From Jaapia argillacea MUCL 33604 (taxonomy: Eukaryota > Basidiomycota > Agaricomycetes > Jaapiales > Jaapiaceae): a DNA stretch of 64,000 bases. Shown here in pieces: positions 9,534 to 21,450 of this stretch (position 1 is the stretch's first letter; every line of letters begins with the position of its first letter). Location of the stretch: positions 279,925 to 343,924 of the forward strand of contig KL197726.1 in NCBI GenBank assembly GCA_000697665.1, read 5' to 3'. The notes under the pieces are model-generated. The model was not told the DNA's origin and did no database searches. It was given only the letters and a program-made list of their open reading frames with translations. The position numbers and the translations under genes are program-made.

Positions 9534-11153
9534 CTACCAGAACCTATTCGCCAAAGGCTCCTTCCCATCAACCAACCGTCGATGTATGATGTTACTCGTG
9601 AATGAGCTCCACTACAAACCAACTATTCAGTTCAAACGTCAAACCTGAAAAGAGAAGAGACATACCCCATTGCCAATAAATACCGCCGCCAACCTCGCAA
9701 TCTCCATATCAACCGCCATACCCACTCCAATCTGTTCGTCATCCAAAATCAGATCCTTACTAGTAACGATAGTCCCCCACCCATCTCTCCTAACAACCTC
9801 TTTAAACTCTTCCACCCATCTAACGTCGGCGTTCGTCAAGAGGTACATCACGTCCAAAACCCTATCCGTCCCATTCGCAATATACGCCTCCTTCGTATCC
9901 CTAATCTTTTGAACGATAGCTTCAAAGGTAGGGAAGCAATGTTCGAGGTAAAATTCGACGTTTTCGGGTGTGTTGGATCCCCACGATCCACCTGGTGGAG
10001 GAGTGAACGAATCGGGTAATTCGGGAAGTTGGTTCCAACCGTAAAAAGTGGAGTTCCAAGTCGCCAAACTGAAACAAGCTTCCTTGAAATCTCCTCTGCG
10101 GATGTGTAACGCCATCATCCTGTCGTACGGATTCCTGCTCGCGGGTACGGAAGGCCTCGGGCCCCGCGGTAGGAACAGATACTCGTTCCGATCAACGGCG
10201 GCTTTGACTAGAGGTGAAGTGTCGAACAACCGAGAGGTCGGAGAGGATTTGAATATGGGCCAGAGGGATAAAAGGCGTTTGTAGCCTATCAACCAGAGGT
10301 CGAAAGTTTGTGGGTAGGGATCAGCTTCAGAGGGCCCTGGTAGAACCTCTACACAGCGTTTCGGTGAATCTCTGATAATTTCCGTCCATCTCCTCAACAC
10401 GACATCACCCTCCGCATCTTGGAGTTCGGGTTTGATGTTGTCGGTATAGATGAGATCTCTATCCTCCGGTGGACAGACGAGTTCCCAGTAGTCGTCTGAG
10501 ACGGAGCGGGGTGCGGTGTCGTTGGGATCCCATGGTCCGCCGGCTGTTGGGCCGGCTATAAGTGCGTTGATGGGTGTACGGGGGATGGGAATGGGAGCGG
10601 GGGGTGGTGGGATGGGGATACGCCAGGGGTAGTATTCGGGTTTCCAGTGATAGTCTTGGAAGACGTATGCTCGTTTGGATTCGTAGGCTAAGTGGGTGCA
10701 AAGTAGACTGTGGTTCAGAAGTCAGTGAGTGAGGGGATGAGGGCGTGAAAGAGGAGGAGGTCGTGTGAGGAATATCCCCGAGGGAAGTGACAGGATACGT
10801 CAGATCAGACGTACTCCCACATGTGTCAACCTTTTGGTTGCAAATTGCCAGAAACTCGGAAAGATCGCAACTCACAGTTCGTTCAAGACATTATTCCATC
10901 CCAGCGCTTTAATCTGGTTCGAGAACTTGGCATATCGACCTGTCCTTCCCTCTGGGAACGGTAGGTCCAAATCATGTTGAGGTAGCTTCGCCTCCCACTC
11001 CTTAATCCCTTCGTAACTCGGTGGCTCCCCCAGTAAATCCCCACCGGTATAATTGATTGGTTTCATAAGAGGACGGATGGCCCTGTGCCATGTAAACAGC
11101 AATAGCACGACGACCACTCCCACGAGGATGAAGAAACGGCGTTGGTAGAACAT
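9534..11153 (-). CDS. Type II membrane O-fucosyltransferase-like protein
   Basis: Exons on the minus strand are 10876-11153, 9666-10707 and 9534-9611, 465 residues in all, with clean frame joins. After a short cytosolic tail comes one membrane anchor (FILVGVVVVLLLFTW). The lumenal part has a proline-rich section, LLCTHLAYESKRAYVFQDYHW and the motif HIRRGDF, the arginine-containing signature of the GDP-fucose-dependent O-fucosyltransferase fold. The C-terminus (IGNG, then SSFTSNI and NRFW) matches the end of this fungal family and is reached only by splicing out a 54-bp intron (9612-9665). It presumably acts in the Golgi; the acceptor is unknown. An alternative start 13 codons upstream, within an exon next to a CTAG acceptor-like site, cannot be excluded. 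Confidence 0.75.
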
Positions 11154-12932
11154 GCCGTGGGGTTGCCGTGGGCCGTAGGAACCTAGAAACATGAGGCGAA
11201 AGGTGAGGGAAAGATATTCGTAGATAATTGGGAGTGAATGTTTACCTGCCAAGGGTTGGTAAGACAGGCCTATCATTCTCGATGAACGGAAACAAGGATG
11301 AAGCGCAGCAACTTTGCAGCGGGGCCAAAGCACCCGATCAGAATTTGAGGGTTTAGTTGTGACTTGTTTGTGACGGTGACGTAATGCTGTGGCTGTGCCG
11401 GGCTTATATTGACCATGGGAAATTGCAACAATTTCCTGGACGTTGGCCGAAATGTTTGCCGCGCCAGTGGCTACTCTTTGACCTCCAGTTACAAGTCCAA
11501 GCCCGGAATCCTCTCCTCTGCGGCAACCGTCGTATGCTTGGTGTTCTTCGAATGTAGTGATGGAAGTCTGCTTTAATTCAGATGTCCCCCTATCAGCAAT
11601 CAAATCAAAATGGATAAGTTATCCAGCGTCTTCCATTACATCTCTATTCGGATTCTTCAGTAAATTCTCCAGGCGGTCTGGCTTTGCATGGATCAGTCCA
11701 TATCTTCGCGCACCATCGCGTCCTTAGCGCCTCACCTTTTCCCTAATGCGTTCTTCGTCTCACTTCGGATTGAGCAGTATATACGCCTAATATCAGTCTG
11801 CCCATCGCGCAGTACATGTCGTCGTTCTTCTCTATACTCTGTGGGGGTCAGCTTTGGCTTGGGGACTTGGTTGCATAGTAAGTCTTGATTTCGCGGTTAC
11901 TCTTGACGCTCGCGTTTTGCCGAACTGGAACTCACATTCGTTCAGAATTCCAGACTCCCTGACGGAATGAACGCCGTGCCCTTCCATAGCTGATTGTTCG
12001 GAGCCGCCTACCTACTTACATCAGATCTCCGTTCACACCGCTCAGATCGTGAAAGCAGCCTCGCTGAGGGTGTCCCCCAAAATCCAACGGTCATAGATAG
12101 TGGGCCTACGGTCTGCCCTACCATCGTTCAAGCTTGATAGCCTGTGTTGAGTTACTCCCAACGGTAGGTGGACATTACCCGGACGTTATGCCGTGTACAG
12201 GATGCGTTGATCACGTTACCTAGGAGCCCGCCGGCGGACAGACTTACGACAGTTTGTCAGTTAACGTTGATCGTCCCGGTCAATGATTTTTGATGATTCA
12301 ACGGATAGTCACGCTTGGAGAAGGCTACCCCATCCAATACCCAGGCTAGATGGGCGCCAGTTTCATCTCGAACCCTGCAAGGCACGGCATGCCAAACGTC
12401 GTTGTAGCGGAAACCCATTCGAGCTGTCTTTCCTCCGCGCTACTGTTCATTTTTTACCCTCGGTACCTTGATAACGAAACGCGCTAGGCGAAAACCCCGC
12501 ATTGCGTCCTTCCCGAACACCTTCTTTCCGTCCGGCCCGCCAGTTGAAAGGGCACTGACGCTCACGGGCTTTTGTACCCCGTTCACGGGGTAACTCTCCT
12601 TGCCTCACCCCCACTTATCTGGTCGTTGGAACAGCGCTTCTTTGATGGAACGGACCCCCGTGTGTACCTCATCCATCGAGGAGAACGTTCCGTTTGGTTG
12701 ATCCAGTGTGGGGTAGAATGTGGGGTGAACTTCTACACCTTCCTTTTTTGGCAAATTGGGCTATCACGAGTCGATGACCCTTTACGATAGGGTTCTTTGC
12801 TCAAAATCGCATCCACTGTGAAGGCGGACGTGGGGGGTTGGGCTAAGTATATAACGCTGAAAGGATGGGTGAGATGTTTCTCAGCGGGTCTTCTCTCCCA
12901 CTCTATCATTCTATCATTGGCGACCTGCGGTT
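11154..12932. other. Long intergenic region; 5' flanks of two divergent genes
   Basis: No exon is recognised in about 1.8 kb. The right end contains the TATA element of the first transporter. Some minus-strand open sequence near 11200-11600 has no coding character that I can defend. Confidence 0.5.
12848..12854 (+). promoter_or_regulatory. TATA box of transporter A
   Basis: TATATAA lies about 79 bp before the ATG at 12933. The surrounding word AAGTATATAAC recurs exactly in front of transporter C (21395-21405). Confidence 0.6.
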
Positions 12933-15568
12933 ATGGCTACTCGAGACACCTCTTCGTTTGAGAGGAAGGAGGACGCGTTCGTCGAACAGATTGAAGACTC
13001 CAGCGTCGACGATGGGCGACTGTTGTCGGTCGATGAACGACTTGCTGCTGAGGCTAGGATCAAGAGGAAGCTTGACATCCGTCTCATGTCCACCATGATT
13101 CTCATCTACCTGATGAATTATATTGATGTGAGTGTCCGACTTCACAGAGTTGACCTAGTATTATGTTCCATGTCTGACATGTTGCAATAGCGAACAGCGA
13201 TCACAGCTGCACGGCTTAAGGGGATAGAGCAAGATCTCCATTTGTCAGGTCAGTCGTCGTAAAGCAGTTCGTCGCTCCCTCCATTTCAACTGACCCTCGG
13301 CGCATGTCAACAGACCTTCAGTACGAGGTTGTGGTTGCAATTTTATATGTGTCCTATTGCCCAGCTCAGATACCGTCCAACATGGCAAGTGTTCTGCTAC
13401 CTGAACCTTTGGATAGTCTCTGACAGACTCCCCGTCTCAGATTCTCAACAAGGTCACTAGGTCAGTGCAAAATTTTTTCCGAGTATAGAACCTTCTCTCA
13501 GACCATTCTTCTCGTAGACCCTCCCTTTACATCGGTTGCTGTGTTATTGCTTGGGGGCTAGTCAGTGCCATGACTGGGGTGCGTTCTTGTCGTCTCTCGC
13601 GTACCAGAAGTCGAAAGAACTAACTTGTTCGTCATCTTAGGTTACAAAGAGTTTTGGAGGCATCGTTTTGTGTAGGGTGTTTATCGGCCTTCCGGAAGCG
13701 GCATTCTATCCTGGCGCAGTCTACCTCCTTTCGAGATGGTACACGAAGACGGTTAGTTTGCTTCTCTGCATACTGTGTATCATCCCCAGTCCAACTGAAC
13801 TTGAACTCGTATAGGAACTTTGTTTCCGGTCGGCAATTCTGTACGCTGGTTTACTCATGTCGAACGCCTTTGGTGCGGTATGTACAATACTTCTGTTCGT
13901 CTTCATTTTCCACGTATCTGAAACTGTGGTGGATTTCAATTAGCTGATCGCTGCTGGGATACTGTCGGGGATGGAAGGAGTGAGGGGGATCCGTGCTTGG
14001 AGATGGTGAGCAAGCCTTCCACTATGTTCTTAGCAACTCTCTGATTACGTCGTGTTTGAAGGCTGTTTTATATTGAGGTATTTTGATGTCTTCGGTAACT
14101 ATATGTCCACTAACTAATACCACCTAGGGAGCGGTCACCATCTGCATCGGCTTCTATACTATGTGAGTAATCTTCTAAAAGGTCATCCATGGCCACCTGG
14201 ACTGACTCGCGTTTCAGGTGGGCTCTGCCAGACTTCGTGAGTGGGCTACTACGCGTGTTCGACAAAACAATCTCGAATAGTTCTTTCTGAAATATAGCCA
14301 CACAATACTCGATGGTTGACACCTGCTGAACGTCGACTTGCTCAAGCACGATTGGCGGAGGACGCCGGTGAGGCTGATGAAGACTCAAGAACCGAATCGT
14401 GAGTTTATGGAATCTATTTCGTCGATTCTTTGTATATTCATGACACCTCCTTCCTCACTTTAGGGCATGGACTGGCTTCAGATTGGCTATCACCGATCCA
14501 AAGGTCCCGGTATTTATGCTTTTGAGCTGCTCCCAATTACTTGGTTTGAGCTTCGTCAACTTCTTCCCCACGTAAGTGGTCTTGTCTGGCATGATTTCCA
14601 TTTCTTGAAGATTGTCACCGACAGGATCGCGGGCACTATGGGCTTTAATACGACAATTACCCTTTTGATGGCTGCGTAAGTCTTGCTTTTACGTTGTGGC
14701 CATGACTGCTTGCTGACCGGCGTTTGTAGACCTCCATGGATCTTCGCATCTATCGTCACGCTTGTCAATGCTTATCACGCTGGTAAGATTGCTGCCCCTT
14801 CTCACTATTCACTCGTTCACTTCAACTTTTTCGGATTAGATAAAACCGGAGAACGCTTCTTCCACATTGCTGGGTGGTGGTGGGTTGTCATCGTGGGCTA
14901 CATCATCGGAGTATCGACGATGGCCGTCCCCGGGCGGTATGTTTGCATGTTCCTCATGGCCTCTGGGTATGCCGGTGAGTCTTCCCCACCTTCCGGATAT
15001 TTTCCTTGCTTACAATACCATCGAATAGGCTTCGCCATTACCTTAACATGGTAAAAGTTTATATTCGTTCGGAATTAGGAGCGATTGGCTGACTCATGGA
15101 ACTTGTTGTTGTTTAGGGTGAGTAATGCCATCCCCCGCCCGCCTGCGAAACGTTCTGCTGCGATTGGGCTGGTTAATGGCTTTGGGAACATCGGCAACCT
15201 GTAAGTGACATTACCCCCGCTGCAGCCTGTTTATTGACTGGGATCGTCCAGGATCGGTTCTTTCATCTGGAAAGCAAATTGGGGACCAAGATACCACCAG
15301 TCGATGGTTATCAGCATCTCAGATCTTGTCCTGAGCTCTTCGCTTGCTATGCGTGAGTTCGGTGTTCGCCTCATTGACAGTCTCGGCTCATGAATCTGTT
15401 ACAGTCATTCGTTGGATGTTGAAGAGGGACAACAGATTGCTGGCTGAACAGGAGTTGAAGGGCATTTCTACCGAAGAAAAAGAGCGAATCGCAGAGGCCG
15501 GAAGGCTGGAGGGTATCACCTTCGAGGAGGCGATGGAAAGGAAGAGGGGATTCCGATACTTGTATTGA
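12933..15568 (+). CDS. MFS transporter, anion:cation symporter family (tandem copy A)
   Basis: Predicted 509 residues in 20 exons: 12933-13127, 13191-13248, 13314-13384, 13441-13460, 13518-13578, 13641-13751, 13815-13877, 13944-14005, 14062-14077, 14128-14162, 14218-14236, 14298-14398, 14464-14571, 14625-14675, 14730-14782, 14840-14974, 15029-15050, 15117-15200, 15252-15352, 15405-15568. Signatures of the Dal5/Tna1/Fen2-like ACS family include KRKLDIRLMSTMILIYLMNY in TM1, CPAQIPSNM in TM2, the LPEAAFYPGAVYLLSRWY segment in TM4 and NFFPTIAGTMGFNTTITLL in the second half. Members import organic anions such as nicotinate, allantoate, pantothenate or biotin; which one here cannot be told. The intron after 13384 has a GC donor (GCAAGT). 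The copy lacks an intron that B and C carry at PE/AAFYPG and has one (14975-15028) that they lack. It is intact. Confidence 0.88.
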
Positions 15569-15958
15569 ATGCGGGGATATATCGCCACAACTCGCTGCTA
15601 CTCGTGTACTATAAAATCTGTATACTATTCTCTATCAACTGCAATGACTCATGTCCGAGATTAAGGAGGTGGGAGCTGAAGTCATCCTTTCGGCATAGAA
15701 AGCTTCTGGTTTGAATTGTCGAAGTTGAACAAGCATGCGCTGGCTGGGAAAGGTTCATGGTCGGCCCTCGATGAGCTAGTAGGGTGAGTAAATTGCTCCC
15801 CGGTGACTTGTTTGGGCAACATACCTGGGAAGTAATCCTTGAGAGACCTTTAATCTTCCGGCATTCGTCTTGGGCGTTGTATGCTTCAGGTTTATTCAAA
15901 GCACGCTGGTCCCGAAACCGTTTGAGATACCTGTGGGGAAACTGGGCTTAAGTAGGCT
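15569..15958. other. Convergent intergenic region
   Basis: This is the 3' flank of transporter A and of the minus-strand GT49 gene. No further feature is seen. Confidence 0.5.
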
Positions 15959-17421
15959 TTACGTGCTTCCTGGAACACCATCGTACCGTAGACATGTTTC
16001 TTCCTTGAAGTCTCCGTAGAGGCGTTTGTTGTATTTCCTCTGATAGCTCGTTATGGTTAAGATGAGGACAAGATTAGGCTAGAAAAGGCACAAACCTCGT
16101 CCTTCCTCGTTTCCTCTTCATAGCGGTGGCTTTGATGGATCACGAAATGATCGGCAAGAACATAGAATGAGATGCCGGAGAGGTACATCTCGAAAAGACA
16201 AGCCGCTTTGTTTCCACCATACCCCACAAAACGTTCGTCGCACCTGTCAATGTCAATGCCAATCAAAGATATTTTCACAGGACTAGCAAGTTCACCCACC
16301 AGGGAGGACCTTCTTTCTTGAAAATAACGTACGGTTCGTAAGCTGATTGGTACCTCGTGACCTTGTACACCTGGCCAGGCTGCGCTGAGTAGAACCTAGT
16401 GTAATCTGTGCTGTTGTGCCCTGGAGCCCACGAGCGGTGAAAGACATCCAGACGGCCCGACTTGACTTGGGAGAGCAGTTCCTGAAGACGATGTGACGAA
16501 ACTTCTCTCGAGATGTGCGAGCAGGCCAACCTGTTTATCCCTCGGAAATAATCGGTGATTGGTCCCTTCCTTTTGCTTCACATACTCGAATGCTGGCACA
16601 ACAAAGGCCGCGTGGCCTTCTCGAAGCTTGTCCATAATGGCGGGGCTATTTCTAATACTGGAACGGAAATTGGTGCAAATGGCAAAATCGACGTCGAGCA
16701 TCATGACGAAATCCGTTCGGGAAAACAAGCGGGCGATATTGCGCCAGGTATTAAACTGTCGATCGAAAGAGTCGATGACAAGGTGCACGTCAACGAAGGT
16801 TGACATGAGAGAGGAGGATGTGTATAGAGAATGCAGCGTGTCCAAGAAGGAGTGAACGTGCGCAGTTTCGTTCCTGACATGAATTGCGACAGATATCGGT
16901 CCTAAACGGTAGAACTCAGTGAAAATGAGAATTGACCGGTGATCAGGTTTAAGCGAAACCGGGTCACCTCGGTATGCTTCCACCATCCTCTTGAAAACGT
17001 CCAGGCGATTACTGGTGATGAGAGTTGTGATTGTGATATCTTCTTTGTCGACGCGCCCAGATGCGCGGTAGAAGAATGGGACGACATCACTTGGGTGCAT
17101 GGATTGGGAAAACAGTTTTGAAAGAAAGACGGATTCGTCTACTAGATCCGACCAAGGGAGGCCTTCCTGTCCAGGAAACTTTGCAGAAATGTTGAAATGG
17201 TTCATGAGAGCATCATCGCCGAGCACCGGTCGAGGTGAAAATCCAGAGGGTTGAGATGCCGAGGGGCTTGATCCTGATTCGGAGATCCCGGGTCTTGTGC
17301 TTCCATCCTTCAGCAAGTGGTAGAGAGGGGCAACGAGGATGGACGTAGTGTAGAACACAGAAATAAGCAAATAAGCCACGATTAATAACTGCAAGAGCCC
17401 GAAAAAGCGGAGAGAGATCAT
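15959..17421 (-). CDS. GT49 (LARGE/B4GAT1-like) type II glycosyltransferase
   Basis: Exons on the minus strand are 16531-17421, 16300-16481, 16096-16243 and 15959-16039, 433 residues. The N-terminus holds a signal anchor (LLQLLIVAYLLISVFY), followed by a Ser/Pro-rich stem. The catalytic domain has ITTLITSNRLDVFKRMVEAY, a DxD metal site in FVMMLDVDFAIC, and the diagnostic Glyco_transf_49 block YEPYVIFKKEGPPWCDERF continuing as VGYGGNKAACLFEM. Animal GT49 enzymes add glucuronic acid or build matriglycan in the Golgi. The fungal substrate is not known to me, so only the fold and topology are claimed. The gene lies antisense between transporters A and B. All three introns are 49-56 bp with GT-AG ends. 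Confidence 0.85.
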
Positions 17422-18367
17422 TCTGAGTTCGGAGGGTACCAGTTCCGTTAATCAAGCGCGGTGACAAGAGGGAGATTGAAGCCCTTCCAGGATTACGATG
17501 GGAAAGCAGTGGATAGAATGCCACCTAAGATCGGTTCGAGATTGGTGTTGGACTGAAAAGATCACAGGGTGACCGTCACAAGTTCCCGAAACTTGGTCAC
17601 TCCGGGGTTCCAGCAAGATTCTCAGACTTGAGTCTATACCACGTCGGTCTCTAGTAGATCGTCCAACTTCCAATGCCCGAGGAACTCGTCCTTACATTGT
17701 GATGTCATCTGCGTCCAATGGCAGGGGAGCATCGGAAGTCTTGGCCCCGCTTTTCCTTTGCTAGCCATGGATGTCGCTTTTCCAAACTTCTTCTAAAACT
17801 CTATTTCCTGTTTTCAACAAGAACCGTTCGTGTCAAGCAATGGATGCCGAGATGGGTTATCTCTACCCACCATTTATCTTGGTGGCAGGTGTGCGGAGCG
17901 CAGATGGTCCTAAAATTGTCGCTGCCGTAGGGCTAAATTGTACGTGTTTTACTATTGAGGTCCTCACATGAGAGCTCTTCTGGATATTATTAGCGAGCGC
18001 TGTGCTTCTCTTCGAGTCGATGGTAAAGGAGTAGGCCATGCGACTGTGGATGACAAGTTGCGTTAGGCACAATTGGCCATGCCTTCCGCACTACGATTCC
18101 CCATCCTTCACTATCAGCTCATACCATTGGAGCGGCTCCTCGTGCCGCTAGGCCACTCACAAAAGATAGATCATCTTCTTTGTCTTCCCGCTGCGTCTTT
18201 ATGGGGTTTCTATACTTTGTGGCCTCTATTCCTGGGATGCCATCTGGTCACGAGTACGGCGAGGTTGCACGAAGGGAAGCAGGGTGGGTCTTGGCGACCC
18301 CCATTTCGTCACAGGTATATATTGTAAGAAGGGAGCCACACGAACCGCTGTGGACACTACGACCACG
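17422..18367. other. Divergent intergenic region between GT49 and transporter B
   Basis: No coding exon is seen. The TATA element of transporter B lies near the right end. The frame of B is open to 18284, so a longer N-terminus is formally possible but would overlap that TATA element. Confidence 0.5.
18316..18322 (+). promoter_or_regulatory. TATA-like box of transporter B
   Basis: TATATAT lies 46-52 bp before the ATG at 18368. Its flanks (AGGTATATATTG) are less like those of A and C. Confidence 0.45.
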
Positions 18368-20914
18368 ATGTCAGCGTCTCCAACCCCATCGAAGTCCTCT
18401 CAGCCCGAAAAGCTGAGTTCGTCGAGCGACAGAGATGAGAAGCGCGTTGAGGCAGTCGTCGAGTCGCCGATTGACAAAGAGGACGTAGACGGCGAGCTCC
18501 TTACTCCAGACCGCAGGCCCGCTGCAGAGCTCAGGCTCAAGCGAAAGCTTGACATGAGACTTATGCCGACCATGATTCTCATCTACCTTCTCAACTACAT
18601 CGACGTAAGTGCCGGCCGCTTGCGCAATATTCAGGCTGACCTTCAGTAGCGTGTGGCTCCCAGTGCAGCCAGATTGCAGGGCCTGGAAGCAGATCTTGGG
18701 TTGTCAGACATTCAGTACGAGGCGATTTTAGCCCTCGTGTATGCCTTATATTGCCCGGCCCAAATCCCGTCCAACATGGTGAGTAATATGAAGTTCACCA
18801 TCACCATCATTCGCCTGACATGACCCCCTGTAGGCATTGAACAAGCTGCCAAGGTGGGGTCCCATCTCTGCTGCTTTCCATGTTTGACTAATAGGTTGCG
18901 CGTTTAGGCCATCAATATTCATCGGCACCTGTGTTGTCTTGTGGGGTTTGACAAGTCTACTGACCGGGGTATGTGGTATTCTGTATCTGTGGTCGTCTTC
19001 TCTGAGACTCTTTCAGGTGACGCACAACTTCGCTGGGATTGCCTTATGCCGACTTTTCATCGGCCTCCCAGAGGTGATTTCTACATGTTATGCCCTTGAT
19101 AGCGCCCCTAACTTTTCCATCTCCTTCAGGCTGCCTTTTATCCTGGCGCTGTATATCTCATTTCTAGATGGTACACGAAGAAGGTAAAGCTCTCGTCTAC
19201 CCTCGATGGACGTCGCAATTAATGAACATGCGATAGGAACTGTCCCTGAGAGGCGCTATCCTCTACTTCGGTCTTCTCGTGTCCAATGCATTCGGTAGTG
19301 TTCGTCTTACTTCCCAGCCATCATCAGAATTCTCTAGCTGATATCTCCTTCAGCTAATAGCCGCTGGTATTCTTTCAAACATGAATGGAATGCTTGGAAT
19401 TCAAGCCTGGAGATGGTTTGTCATTTCCCCACCATGACATGGGTGACGTCCTGACCGCTGACATTTCTCAGGTTGTTCTACATCGAGGTATATATCGTTC
19501 TTGTTATCCTCCGCAAATGGCTTGACCGATTTTGTAGGGCGCCATCACCATGTCTGTGGGTTTCTTGGCCATGTATGTCACTGCTTGTTCTACAATGTCG
19601 ATCCTTTACTCACACAACAGTCATCGTTGTAGGTGGTCGCTGCCCGATTTTGTCAGTTTGTCTGCCTTTAACCACCACGTTATCCAACTGACTGCGGCGG
19701 ACCGTGATTCAGCCCCACAATACCCGTTGGTTGAGCCCAGCCGAACGTCGCCTAGCTCAAGTCCGCCTTGCCGAAGACGCTGGTGAAGCCGATGAAGATT
19801 CTTTGGCTGAATCGTGAGTACTATTCTGATTCTTGGATCTACGATCGCCTGTTCATCATTTCGCAGATTCATGGAAGGAATGAGAATGGCTTTGAGAGAT
19901 CCCAAGACTTACTTCCTTGCTCTTTTGTCTTTCTCGCAACTCCTTGGCTTGTCCTTCGTCAACTTTTTCCCAACGTATGCTGGTTGACACTCGTCACTGC
20001 TATGTGTGTTCACATCTTCCTCCTAGCCTCACTGCAACTCTCGGCTTCCCTACAACTGCTACACTCCTTATGGCCGCGTGAGTCTATTTCCTCACGCAAT
20101 AACCCCAGCAGTTGACCATTGGCCCCACCAGCCCGCCATGGATTTTTGCCGCTCTGATGTGTTGTCTAAACGCTTGGCACGCCGGTGAGTGATCCTCATC
20201 ATGCACACTCTCACCCCCTTACGCGATGATCGATGTCAGACAAAACTGGGGAGCGATTCTTCCACGTTACTTGGTGGACTTGGGGGACGATATTGGGATA
20301 CATCATCGCTTTGTCGACGACCAATGTTGGCGCTCGCTACTTTTCCCTCTTCATTATGGCTAGTGGATATGCTAGTTTTGCCCTTGTGATGGTTTGGGTG
20401 AGTTTACCTCCATTTGATGTAGACTTGTGAGCTAACTTTGCTAATATGTGCTTTAAAGACTTCGAACGCCATTCCTAGGCCTCCTGCGAAGCGCGCTGCT
20501 GCTATCGGTCTCGTTAATGGCTTTGGCAACCTTGGTAACTTGTGAGCGACATTGGGTTTCGTCCCATTCGTTTGCTGACCCTTAACTTCTTCTTAGGGTG
20601 GGCTCGTTCGTTTGGAAGGCCAATTGGGGACCAGATTACCATCAGTCTATGGGCATCGCTCTGTCATCCATGGTTTTTGCTACGTGCATGTCTTTGAGTG
20701 GGTTCATTCTCTGACCTATTATGCCGATCACTGAGGTAATTTCTGCGTAGTCATTCGATGGCTGATTATCAGAGATAACAAGAAGCTTGCAGAAGCAGAG
20801 GAGAAGTGGCTTCACGGTGCAGAACGAGAACGTATTGAAGAAGCTGCTCGATTGGAGGGTATTACATTTGAAGAAGCCCTCGAAAAGAAGAAAGGTTTCA
20901 GGCTGCTCTACTAG
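18368..20914 (+). CDS. MFS transporter, anion:cation symporter family (tandem copy B)
   Basis: Predicted 523 residues in 19 exons. The first ten are 18368-18604, 18650-18778, 18834-18853, 18908-18968, 19017-19073, 19130-19183, 19237-19299, 19354-19415, 19472-19487 and 19538-19572; 19633-19651 and seven more follow, with the stop at 20912-20914. An acidic Ser-rich cytosolic tail of about 55 residues precedes KRKLDMRLMPTMILIYLLNY. Later landmarks are CPAQIPSNM, HNTRWLSPAERRLAQVRLAE in the central loop, NFFPTLTATLGFPTTATLL, DKTGERFFHVTWW and IPRPPAKRAAAIGLVNGFG. Exon lengths match copy C one for one, except that C exons 2 and 3 are fused here (no intron at LGLS/DIQY) and one splice site is shifted by a single base at MVW/TSN. 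The frame is intact. Substrate unknown. Confidence 0.87.
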
Positions 20915-21450
20915 ATTGTATTTGTTCCTCGCCGCAGCACGGCGCCCACGCTGAGAATGGGCGATAGTTAGACTTGAAAATGGGGGTTAGGTGTATCACT
21001 TTGTAGATAGCCGTTTATTACCGTTGTTTGCCGGAGACGGCAACGTGACCACCAACCACTTCGACGGTACCATGCACGTCAAGCTCTTCATATACTTACC
21101 CGGCCAACTATTGCGGTCTTGCATCCCACCTTGCGGATAATAGCATACCAGCACCTATACAGTCCTCGATCTTGCAGCCAACTCCATCCAATGCACTTGG
21201 CACCTGCTAGTCTCGATACATTTTCGCCACTTTCCCCACATGATGTCAGTTCTTTGTTGACTGTGGGGTACTATTCGGAGGAGTGGTCCGCTTCTTTCTA
21301 TCCTTAGGATACCCTTCGTTCACGAGGACGGAATGCCTTACGGAAACGGGGAATCTGGAGAAGATTTCGTTATAGTGGTCCACGTTGCGGGGTCAAGTAT
21401 ATAACTTACGAGGAAGGCAACTGCGTAAATTCTGTCCACTTCCTCCAGCG
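20915..21450. other. Intergenic region between transporters B and C
   Basis: No exon is seen. It contains the TATA element of transporter C at its right end. Confidence 0.5.
21398..21404 (+). promoter_or_regulatory. TATA box of transporter C
   Basis: TATATAA lies about 50 bp before the ATG at 21451, in the same AAGTATATAAC context as in front of transporter A. Confidence 0.6.
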
